Shown here one piece after another: positions 24,278 through 33,767 of a stretch of 64,000 bases of DNA; within the stretch, counting starts at the first letter, position 1; the number at the start of each line of letters is the position of its first letter. The stretch lies in contig OX344763.1 of the NCBI GenBank assembly GCA_947034895.1, positions 14,353,001 through 14,417,000 of the forward strand, given 5' to 3'. The notes under the pieces were generated by a model that saw nothing but the letters and a program-made list of their open reading frames with translations, ran no database searches and was not told where the DNA came from. Position numbers and translations under genes: made by a program. This stretch comes from Rhytidiadelphus loreus (lineage: Eukaryota > Streptophyta > Bryopsida > Hypnales > Hylocomiaceae).

Positions 24278-27200
24278 CTAAGTTGCAGTGGACTCAGTAG
24301 CTGAATCTGCATTGGTCGAGGATTCTGAAGTCTCTCTACCCTCAGATGCTGATCCATCTATGAATTGTAACACATTGAGAGCATATGTATCTTTACGGCG
24401 TTTTGATTGTTGACAACCAAAATCCGCAAAGGCTGACGCCATGTGCTCAGCATAGGGTGGAAGATCAAAACTCTTTTCTGGACTGTAGAAAAGACTTTGT
24501 TTGTTCAGCATCATATCTGATGACGTCAATCCTCGATGGCTGCAAGTCGATATGATATAATGTTAGATTTGTTAAACACAAAGATTTCAAAAAGATTAAA
24601 TACTAAAAGAAAATGCAAACTTACTTACTGAATTTTCCCCTTCGAGCAAATTTTCGAGGCACCACTATCATTTCATCCGAATCATGTGCTTTCAATGTTG
24701 GTGGTTTAGGTGGGGCCTTCATCAAAGCTGGAGTAGGCTTCCTCATGGGTTGAAGGAGAGCATCAAAAATGTCAAGGTTTTCCTCCAGAGCTACAATGTG
24801 GCGGCCTATTCCACGGCAAGCAGTAATTGATGCACCTGAAGTAAAGGTAATATAAAATATTAGTGAAATTGATGATTTCCAGAAACCCACAAAGAATGGA
24901 CAATAATGAAATTGAATAATCACTTGTTGATGCGGTGCAATCGAGAACCAAATCTCCTTCAACGGTTGTAGCTTCGATGAGGAGTTGAAAAAACCGAGGA
25001 TCCTTTTCACGTGCCCCCCGCCATGGTTTTCCATCATTCATTGCCATGTCATCCTCCTTGGTGTAGTTCATCAACATGTCATCTCGTCCAATGTCCACAC
25101 CAGCACTCTTCATTAACGATGTACGTTTGAAAGAGAAGTTGGACTTCCCTTTGTCTCCGAAGTCCTTCACGAGGAGGGTGATTCCAAACCTTTGTGTCTG
25201 CAATCATAGAAACAAAATATATATGATAAACAAATGTAACATAACCATTAGAAAAATTGAGTTACAACTTCAAGAGCCATGTTGGATGAATTTACCGTAG
25301 AACTAGTGTCTAGTGCTGAAGTCAAGTGGAGGCGATTCATGCCCCACCACTCTTTCTTCTTTACCATGCGGTAAGTCTCACACAATCCCGCAATATCGCC
25401 CCTAACATCAGCGCTCCATGAGTAAAATACTATCATGCATCCATGGTCTTGTAGATGCTTGAATGCGAATTGAAATGCTGCTTGAAGAGCATCATTCTCC
25501 AAGTCAGCGTTCCAAGTTGGCACCTTTGTTGATGGAGAAGATAGTCCCGGTACTGGCAAGTTCTCCGGGCAATCAAAAAAGATTAGGTCCACTCCAGGCC
25601 TAGCATTTGGCACTCCGTAAAACATGCGAGGCTTCCCCACCGACAACTGCAAACACGCAATACTTAATCCAATGAATGAACTATGCACACAATGTTTAGA
25701 TTCTGAAAATCATGTACGACATTGAAATTTGGAATTCATCATGAATTTACCTTCTTCCAAAAGTCCATGACCTCTCGATACCAAGTTGGCTTCTCAGTCT
25801 CCATGTCTTCGACGAGGTCCTCAATTGAGATATTCATGATTAAGTCTTCACTCTTGTCCAACTCATCATCGCCAAGAATGATGACTTGTGTCCCTTGAGT
25901 GATGACGTCCTCCGTCAGCTGCGTGAGTGCCTTCCTCTTGACCCCACTTTGAGCTCCAGCTTCCATGTGAGAGGGTTGGTCCACTGTCGATGATGTTGGG
26001 ACGATGGCACCACCGTCGTCCTTCTTCTTGCCTTTGGCTAGGAGCTTTTCTTCTTTCTCCTTTTCCTTCTCTGCCAACTTGACCAAACGTTCCGCTTCCT
26101 TCTTATTTTTTGTTTCCAAAAGCACTTGAAGCCGAGCCGCTTTTTTCCTGTCGTTGGCTTCCCTCTTTGCAATGGCCCTGTTTCTCTGTCTATCGGTCAA
26201 GCCTGCAAACTCATCCACCTCCATGTCAATAGCACCAATGCCCTCCAATGAGTTCCGGATTTGTACTTCCGATGGATGAGTGTAAGACACAGGGCAGTCA
26301 ATGTACCAGCCTCCACCACTAAGATGAGCTGTTGTGTAGGTGCGGAGTTGGTTTGGATTGTACATGCAGTCCGTAGAACTACGGTCCAGCCAACTGAAAA
26401 GGAATGGAGGAAGATCACTCCGTCCAATTGCTCCTTTTGCCTCGAGTTCATGCTTGAAGTAACTGCAGCGGGAAAATGACACACATATTTAACAGCACAT
26501 TTAGATTGTAAGAACAAAGTACATGACTTCTTGTGTTACCATGGTAGAGGTAGATGCATTAAAGAAAGCAAAATGCATCCACATTTGAGTTAGGGAATGG
26601 AAGCCATGAAATTGTCCAACAAAAAAGACAAAGGATAAAATCTATTGAATCTGCACATATTAGGCAATAAACCAATACAAGATACTTACCGGAAAAGAAC
26701 TCTTCGAACCGCTTGTTTGGATCCATCAAAATTCATGAAAGAGTCACTTTTCTTGAAATAGTTGGCTCCTCTAAGAACCGCCAAGAATCCTTGATCCCAG
26801 ATCTTCCTTCTCCATCCTTCTATGTAATCTGCCAAAAACTCCGGTTGCTGTGGAACTTTCATGTTGATGATGATATTGTCTTGCCTCACCACGTCTTCAA
26901 AGTACTCCACAGCTGCATCTTCGATCTGTGGAAATAGAAGGAAAATTAGCATTACAGGGATGTATAGCCTAGTTCTAGAATTTTGATTATTTAAGAGTGA
27001 GTAATTGAATTACAGAAATTGCAATTATTCAAGATGAAGAACAACACAGAAATGAGCACTTACCCCAGCGTACCATACGCATCTGTTCAAGAAGGGTCCG
27101 AGCAACGTCTCAGATACAGGCCGTGGTGGAAACCTCCTAGCATCACGTGATGGCAATGAAGATTTCCACCACTTGAGGAACTTGATCTTGTGAAACGGAC

Positions 27201-28625
27201 TTGTGTTGCAAGTGGCCACCAATTGGAGTTTCTCCAGAGTCATCTCTGGAACCTCATTAGTGCTCCAATGCTTCTCCACTTGTAGAAGATGAAATTTGCA
27301 CTTGCAATAAGAATTAGAACTTCAACATACAATAGTACCTTCAAGTCAATTTCAAAACACATTACTTACTTCAGCTAGGAACTCAGGCCCGTGAGCGGGA
27401 TTGGCCACGGTTACCAACTTGATCATTTTGACATACAACTTTGTATTCTTCTCTTTGGCTCCAACTCTCATTGCATTTGCGACACCTTCATGACTCTTCT
27501 CTTCAAATGGAGTGACCTCGTTGTACCTTCTTACTGTAGCATCTACTGCCTGTGCGATCTCTTGCTGCGACAATCGAACGTTTCATGAGCTACAAAACAA
27601 ATTTTTCAATGATCACAATATAGAGAGTTGAATAATTAAAAAAGTGAGGACTGAACAACATTGTACTCACCCGAAAAACAAATGATGTGAAGACCTCCAC
27701 CGACATTGAGTACCAAGTTTTCTTCACTTTTAAAGCTCCACACCGTTTGACCTCTGATGGTCTTAGCATCTCATTGAACCTTTCCATGGGGAGAAGACCA
27801 TACTTCTGAACGCGATATAATGTGTGTACTAGATTAGTCTTCACATGGGAGTCTTCTGTTGATCTGCAATTTACACAAAGGCACTAAGTCAAAACTCACC
27901 AATACAATTGTAATTCATTCAAAAAAAACGAAGACTAAAAAGACAATGGAAAAAAAATGAAGTACTCACTTATTTATGTCATGCATGACATGCATGACCA
28001 ATTCAATCTTCCCCTTCGTGTCCAACACGATGGAGTCAATGCTACAATGCCAATCACGTGAGGTGGAATGAAGTCTGGCAATATGGTTCATCCATGCCAA
28101 GCGTCGGTGATTCCCATCACAAATGTAGAACTTCAAGTTCTTCAAGAAACTGAGCATAGCCATGGATTCTACATACTTGTTGAAAATGTCATTTTTTTCC
28201 TTCCACAACGGGCCCCACGCATCCATTTCTTCCTTTGTGAACTCCGCGCTTTCTCCGGCCTCATTTGTAGTCGTCACATAGAATACAGCTGCTCCATCTC
28301 TGTACCCGTTCACAAATTCCTGCTCAAGCTTAATAAGGTCGCAGGAGAGGGTAGGCCGTACCATGGGCATTGGCACAAGTCGGCAAAGTGGGATTTGAAG
28401 ATGGAACAAATTCTCCGGCTTCATTCGAAGGGATGCTATTGTAGCCACTGAGTCTACCTTCTGGAGTCTTCGAAGCTCATCCTCCAACAACTCCTTCTCT
28501 TCGTCTTCCACGAAGTCATCTTCACCTTCACGTTCATCTCCAATCTCCGGTTGTTCGGTGTCATCTGTTCCTGGAGTCTGTATAATTTGCTCCAGTTGTG
28601 ATAAATTGATAGGGGACACATCCAT
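24278..28625 (-). CDS. Transposon-encoded ParB-like / beta-class DNA amino-methyltransferase fusion (10-exon core)
   Basis: Exons joined in phase: 28625-27970, 27863-27671, 27564-27370, 27300-27064, 26925-26690, 26462-25751, 25646-25299, 25197-24924, 24835-24625, 24539-24278. Together they make 1,108 codons with no internal stop, ending in TAG. Residues about 75-200 read as a ParB/sulfiredoxin-like domain, with IPLCRLV...R and the GNHRRLA motif at 171-177. Residues 596-654 are a charged coiled coil. Residues about 744-980 look like a DNA N6-adenine/N4-cytosine methyltransferase in beta order. Motif IV is unusual (DLIFFDCPE, 768-771), then comes a KPW...LL motif X, then motif I (VLDCTAS, then GIGRHIVALEE). 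The family transfers methyl from S-adenosylmethionine to an exocyclic amino group of DNA. Bacterial and phage ParB-methylase fusions are known. The target, the activity and the first exons are inference. The exon 4 acceptor is the least certain junction. Confidence 0.8.
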
Positions 28626-28879
28626 CTAAAAAGGGAAAACAACAGATTGATCAATTTTGAACAAATTTTAAAGTCTGCAACAAATCCAAAATAAATCCTA
28701 TATTATCCAAAATTAAACATAGAACATTACAATGATTGTGCAAGTGCAACAACATCTTTCGCATGAAATATGTTTGATTTGCATCAACAATTCTTAGTCA
28801 TAGGTACATTAGACATGCTAGGTCTCAACGATTATGACTATAAGGTAATTCCAGTCGATTGGAATCAATCTATGTCTAC

Positions 28880-29344
28880 ATCATCATCTTCATCTGAACT
28901 CAAGAGAATGAGAACAGCCTCACATGTGCCCTGACTAGTGCTACAAGTGCACTGACAAGTGTCGAGAAACAGTGGACCATCAATCGAAGATGACAACTCA
29001 CTATCCGAGCTATATTCAGTCTCCGAACTTTCTGGGGAGAACACCGGTGTCCTATTTTAGCGTCTCCATTTCTTAAGCCGAGGAATTGAATGGGAAAGCC
29101 CTTCAAGGTCACCTACGCGACTAAGCTCCGAATGCTCAAGAGCATCTGCAGTACGATCAGCAGCATCCAGTATGTCATCAAAGCTTACCAGGTCTTCATG
29201 TGCAGGCTCTTCTTCCTTTGAATCATTGGAGACCTCCATCATAGTATTTGCGGGAGTGAAAGGCTGGGAAGTGCCAGGCTCTTGAGATACAAGGGCAACG
29301 ATAGGCATTAAACTTGGTTCAGGTCCATGCTTGCCAATCCCAAC
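28880..29344 (-). pseudogene. Acidic Cys/Ser-rich exon upstream of the TE-2 ParB exon, with one nonsense codon
   Basis: A 155-codon exon bounded by a TGCACAG acceptor and a weak GTAGAC donor joins in phase 0 to the exon at 28625. It reads HEDLVSFDDILDAADRTAD, then KKWRR, a TAA, RTPVFSPESSETE, a CQC/C cluster, and ends in LILLSSDEDDD, which resembles a SUMO-interacting motif. The orphan copy at 55648-56052 has Gln (CAA) at the place of the TAA, so a CAA to TAA change is likely. If the stop is real and translated, synthesis from the first exon would end here, and a product would need initiation at the Met at 28625 or later. It matches no family I know. Confidence 0.6.
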
Positions 29345-29710
29345 CTGTGCAATCCAATAAGAATTCTTTAGATCATAAGTTAATTACGAAGTTGCTGACA
29401 AGCTTTGGCTTTGCATACTATGTATATTCATCCAAACATGAAACCCACAAATTCGCTTCCAGAATACAGAGTGAATGTAAAAAGAAAGGGCTATCTTATG
29501 GAGGGACACTCTGTCATTCCCAAATGAAACAAAAAAAAAAAGCATGAACTCAACATATTGGAAGAATGCCTACCAATTAGTAATGAGAAAAGGACTAAAT
29601 AATTTCAGGGTGTTTTTTTTAAATAAAAATGATAAAAGTACCATTTATTGGGGTCTTGCCAAATTCAAGCCGAGTCCAATCGGATCTGAATTGAACATGA
29701 TAAAATTCAG

Positions 29711-29804
29711 TACCAATTTGTAGAGGTCCCGGTGACTCCTCTCGGGGATCAGTCGGATCCGACTGACCCCCGACTGGAGTTTGAGGGACCACCCAAAAAT
29801 GGTA
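29711..29804. repeat. 94-bp imperfect palindrome, copy 1
   Basis: The centre is CAGTCGGATCCGACTG, a perfect 16-bp palindrome. The outer arms run from TACCAA to TGGTA with AGGTCCC/GGGACC and GACTCC/GGAGT pairs. A cruciform or hairpin of this size would be very stable. Confidence 0.85.
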
Positions 29805-30124
29805 CTGCCATGAGTCCCTTTGTTCCATACGCAGAATCGATGTGCGCACGCGGGTGAATGATCACCAAGTGCTGGGAGGCGGAACACCACTTGAGGGAGG
29901 CAGATCATTACTACACTGCGAACGAGGGAGGCAGATCATTACTACACTGCGAACGAGGGAGGCTAAGAACCGAGGAGACCGCATTCAAGGTTGAGATTCA
30001 GCTTTGAACGCCTTCGAGGCTGAGCACCGAAAACTGAACGCAAAACGCCGTTGAGGCTGAGCACTGAACTATCAGGAAACGGGGACGAATACTTGACGGG
30101 GACAACGAAATGGGGATTTTGAAT

Positions 30125-30220
30125 GAACCACTTTTGGGGGGTCCGGCCGACTCTACTCGGGGATCAGTCGTATCCGACTGACCCCGGACTGGAGTCTGGG
30201 GGACCCCCAAAAAATGGTTC
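30125..30220. repeat. 96-bp imperfect palindrome, copy 2
   Basis: The arms run from GAACCA to TGGTTC with GGGGGGTCC/GGACCCCC, and the centre is the same palindrome with one change (CAGTCGTATCCGACTG). Confidence 0.85.
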
Positions 30221-30757
30221 ACCGACCTGAAGACCCTAAGCACCGACCAATGGACCCTAAGCACTGATCGCAAGGGTCGAAAACGCAGTGAACACCGGGG
30301 GCTTGGTTGCACTGAATGCACTGAACGAAAGGGGCTGGGCTAGACTCAAAGCTGTGAATTGAAAGGGCTGAGCACTGAACGCAAGGATCTTGGTTGGACT
30401 CAATGCACCGAACGCAAGGGGCATGGCTGGACTCTAATTCAAGAATAGAAGGGACTAAACACTGAACGCTAGGGGCGGGGATCGACTCAAAGCACTGAAC
30501 ACAAGGGCTGGGCTAGACCCAAAGCACCGAACGCAAGGGCAAGGGCTGCGCCAAACGAGGGAGGCTGATCCCCAACTGCAGCTGCGATGTCGGAAGACTG
30601 AACCACGATGAGGCCGATTTCGACGTTATGTTTGAACACGGGCGCCGCGGAGGTTGGGCAACGAGCACCGATCAAACAACAGACACGGAAGATCAACAAA
30701 CGGGCACGATCATGCGAACCGAGAAGGACCCGAGGATCGCAAACCAGAATTTGGACT

Positions 30758-30853
30758 GAACCTGATTCGGGGGGTCCAACTGACTGTGCTCGGATATCAG
30801 TCGGATCCGACTGACCCCGGAGTGAAGTCTGCGGGACCCCCCCAAAATGGTTC
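30758..30853. repeat. 96-bp imperfect palindrome, copy 3
   Basis: The arms run from GAACC to GGTTC with GGGGGGTCC/GGGACCCCCC, and the centre CAGTCGGATCCGACTG is intact. Confidence 0.85.
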
Positions 30854-31077
30854 ACCGATAACATGGAGAATGGTCCACCGATGACCGATGACGAGAACAA
30901 CGGCCCACTTCTCAACAGTCCGAGGACCGGACCAGGGTGGCTGCGCACCGAACGTTGGAAGTACGGGCTTTTATCGCGGGGAGTCTGGTCGACGTCCGCG
31001 GGAGTCTGAACGACGCAAGCTGGAATTCTTTGCACCGAGGACGGGGGGCTCATCACCAAACGCTGATGGTTGATCAC

Positions 31078-31189
31078 CGAGGTTGCACACCAAGCTGCCG
31101 AGGTTGCACACCAAGGTAGCAGAGAAGTCGCACACAAGCTGCCGAGGTTGCACACCAAGCTGCCGAGGTTGCACATCAAGCTGCCGACA
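31078..31189. repeat. 21-bp tandem repeat, about five copies
   Basis: Units of GAGGTTGCACACCAAGCTGCC follow head to tail, with one divergent unit in the middle (GTAGCAGAGAAGTCGCAC...). A 21-bp unit keeps frames open on both strands, which explains the small open frames here. Confidence 0.85.
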
Positions 31190-31213
31190 AACGTTGGAGA
31201 AGCAGGTTCGGAA

Positions 31214-31308
31214 GAACCAGATTCGGGGGTCCGACTGTCCCTGTTTGGGGATCAGTCGGATCCGACTGACCCGCGAGGAGAGTCTGCCGGACCCCCCAAA
31301 AATGGTTA
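31214..31308. repeat. 95-bp imperfect palindrome, copy 4
   Basis: The arms run from GAACC to GGTT with GGGGGTCC/GGACCCCCC, and the centre CAGTCGGATCCGACTG is intact. Confidence 0.85.
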
Positions 31309-31319
31309 CCTTCTCGCAG

Positions 31320-32485
31320 TGCTCGGACGACTGACTCCACGGCGTTGTTGGCGCACGTGCTCAGGCGATGCCCAGTGGATGTAAATCTCCACATTACTCA
31401 CGCAAGTCGCAAGGGAGTCTCACGCAAGATGCACAGAAACGTACACAAGTTCTGGGCTGGTCGCAAAGAAATCACACGCAAGTCGCCTACAACACAAGAT
31501 ATATGTTTTGAACTGGCCATACCTCCACCGAACGTAGAAGTGGTGTCGACCTTTCCGGCTCCTGGTTCGCCGCATTGGGATCTTCCCTCCCGCGGCTCCT
31601 TGTTGCACGCGTCATCCTCCCCTTCTGCACGCAGAATCACAAAAGTTTAACTCTCAAAGCTTGAAGAATTGACAAGTCCGTATACAATCGGAAGGGGCAG
31701 CAATTGATTGTGGCCAAAGACTACAAGGAACTGTGTAGCACCCCGGCCTGAAGAAATCTGGATCCACCGATGCTAAAAATGAAACGAATCTCCATCCTCC
31801 ATGAGGTCACGAGACCACCGTGGTTCTGCATGGCATCTTCCGCCTGAACTCGCTGTATTCCCGGTCTATTGCCGCCAAGACTGGATGATTCGAAGTCAAT
31901 TCCGCCACGACTGGAGAGGAGGATAAGACCAATGCAGCCCCGACTAAAATGCAGCTGTACCGTTCATTTGCGCAAAGGCTGATAGACATTCGGGATTCAT
32001 GAAGTCCATTCATTCGTGATCCATGAAGGTCAGACCATCGGGATGCACAGAGTACCCCCTTGTTAGTGTTTCAAAAATTTCATTAAGAAAATGTCATTCT
32101 CAGGTTTCACCTTTTCGACGGGAAGCGGATGTTAATGGAATAATGTTTCGGCCAACAAAAATATAGAAGTTAATATTTTAAATGAGTTACTTGTAAGAGG
32201 AATTGAATTTCACGTTTTACCCATCTCGTTATTTATATTTACATTCTCCTTGAACTTAGGTCAGACCCTTTACATATTCTATGCTAAGGGTCCCTTATGA
32301 ATGTGCTCCTAATTAGAAAATGGTTTGGGCATTGCTGGCGCAAAATAAAATTGCTAGCAGTGGGCCACAATCACTGTGGACGTGTGGAAAAGATACTGTT
32401 ACATGTATCATTTAGCCTACTGGTTATTGTCCCAATATGACAAGGAATATATCAAAACTACGTGAGCTGTGCTAGAATTTCTTAC
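31320..32485 (-). other. Remainder of the long intron, no exon recognised
   Basis: Lies between the palindrome-rich segment and the basic first exon. Open frames around 31.35-31.65 kb occur on both strands and match nothing in TE-1 or TE-3. I see no additional exon. Confidence 0.4.
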
Positions 32486-32791
32486 ATTTGAAGTGTCAAC
32501 TTCTCTCCCTTCACGTTGTCCAGTACTGGCGTCCTCAGACGTCTCTTCAACCGCATCTCTGATTTGGACTCCTGGGATCTCCTCTCTACCACTGACTCCA
32601 GCTCCATATCGAAGTACTTTGCGAGAATCTCCACCTGGTGACTGACCTGTTCTTGAAACCATTCTTTTTGCCCTTGTCATTCTAGCCCTTCTCAATGTCT
32701 TCGGAGAAGAGAAATAGAGTGAGCTATGTCTCTTCCGCCTCTTCCTAAGCTTCGCACTATGAGTTTGAGCTCCTTCGTTACCTAAAAGCAT
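32486..32791 (-). CDS. Basic NLS-like first exon of the TE-2 ParB-methyltransferase gene
   Basis: The 102-codon exon starts at an ATG whose first two residues (Met-Leu) are shared with the TE-3 exon, and it ends at a GTAAGA donor in phase 0. It carries KLRKRRKRH and RRARMTRAKRMVSR, strong nuclear-localisation-type clusters, then an acidic Glu/Asp-rich tail. TE-1 (1477-1704) and TE-3 (43250-43537) have the same exon, and in TE-3 the donor is also in phase 0. That all joins downstream are in phase supports it as the start of the methyltransferase gene. It could instead be a separate small protein, which only transcript data can decide. Confidence 0.6.
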
Positions 32792-33767
32792 GTAGTCAGA
32801 GATATATACATGCTCTCAATCTATGGTAGGAAAATGGCTTTGAAGAGAAGAATTTGTTCGTTCTTATGTGTTTGAGGACCCACCAGTGAGTACTACATGG
32901 ACATTAATGACAAGTGTGCAGATTTGCAACTTGACGTTGGAAGTAGGGTGTACATTGTATAAATGCCTTCTTAGAATTCAAAATGATCTTTAGAACACCA
33001 AGTCCCAAGGCGAAGACAATGGTGGCTAGGAAGGTGCAATACGGAGAGCCGCAATGCTCTTGTTAGCCTTTATGTCAACCAAGTGTGTAATGGCCACCTT
33101 CCTGCTCAATAGAGATCTGTACAACATAATATTGCCGTCGATTTGCATGCTCTTATTTTAAATGAAGTCCAGCTGTCCATTTCTTGTAGCTTCCCATTAA
33201 CGGCAATGAGGTACTCGTCTCATGTCACCCAACTGGAGGCCCTGTCTCCCACACATGAAATTTAATGATGACAGTTGCTAGGTACATTAGATCCTAATAT
33301 TTTGGATTCCAAATGCCTAAGTACAGTACTAGGAATGTGACAGCAAATAGAGATCACCAATTTCTCGGAAATATCATTAAGAAGGACATCACATAAACTT
33401 AATTATAAAAAAATCGGCTTCATAAAGAAGGATCCATTACATCCTGTCTAATATTATACTAGAATAATGAACCAAACAATATAATGGAATGCGGCGGTTC
33501 AGATATCATTCTCGAAATTGATTAATTTAATCACTATTATTATCCTTCTAGAGTTTTCGAAAAAACATAGCATTTAATGAAGGTACCCTTATACAAGAGG
33601 ACCCCAAAATATGATTTCATCGCTAACTAATAGGTACAGGAGAGGATAAGCCAATTGGAGGAATAAAGTAGTGGAAAAACTCTTAGGTACCTGGTCTTAC
33701 ATATAGGGTTCTTTGCCTTCCTTCGAGGTATGCTCTCTGCCGTAGAAGTGGTGTCAACATTACCTCA
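32792..33767. promoter_or_regulatory. Divergent intergenic region of TE-2, presumed bidirectional promoter
   Basis: The 976-bp gap separates two divergent genes in the same layout as TE-1 and TE-3. No certain core promoter element was identified. Confidence 0.4.

Larger units (their letters stand above)
29640..31320. repeat. Palindrome-rich, GC-richer segment in the long first intron of the TE-2 methyltransferase gene
   Basis: The intron between 32486 and 29344 is 3.1 kb, against 0.37 kb in TE-3. It contains four ~95-bp palindromes, an irregular array of CTGAACGCAAGGG-type words (about 30,230-30,545) and a 21-bp tandem repeat. Many open frames run through it on both strands and share QSDPTD-like peptides, but these only translate the palindromes. 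The segment is best read as a repeat insertion in the intron. Confidence 0.6.

Noticed and set aside
29640..31650. Many open frames on both strands with similar QSDPTD-like peptides
   Set aside because: They are translations of the four palindromes and the 21-bp tandem repeat. Both strands are open at once and nothing matches a family.
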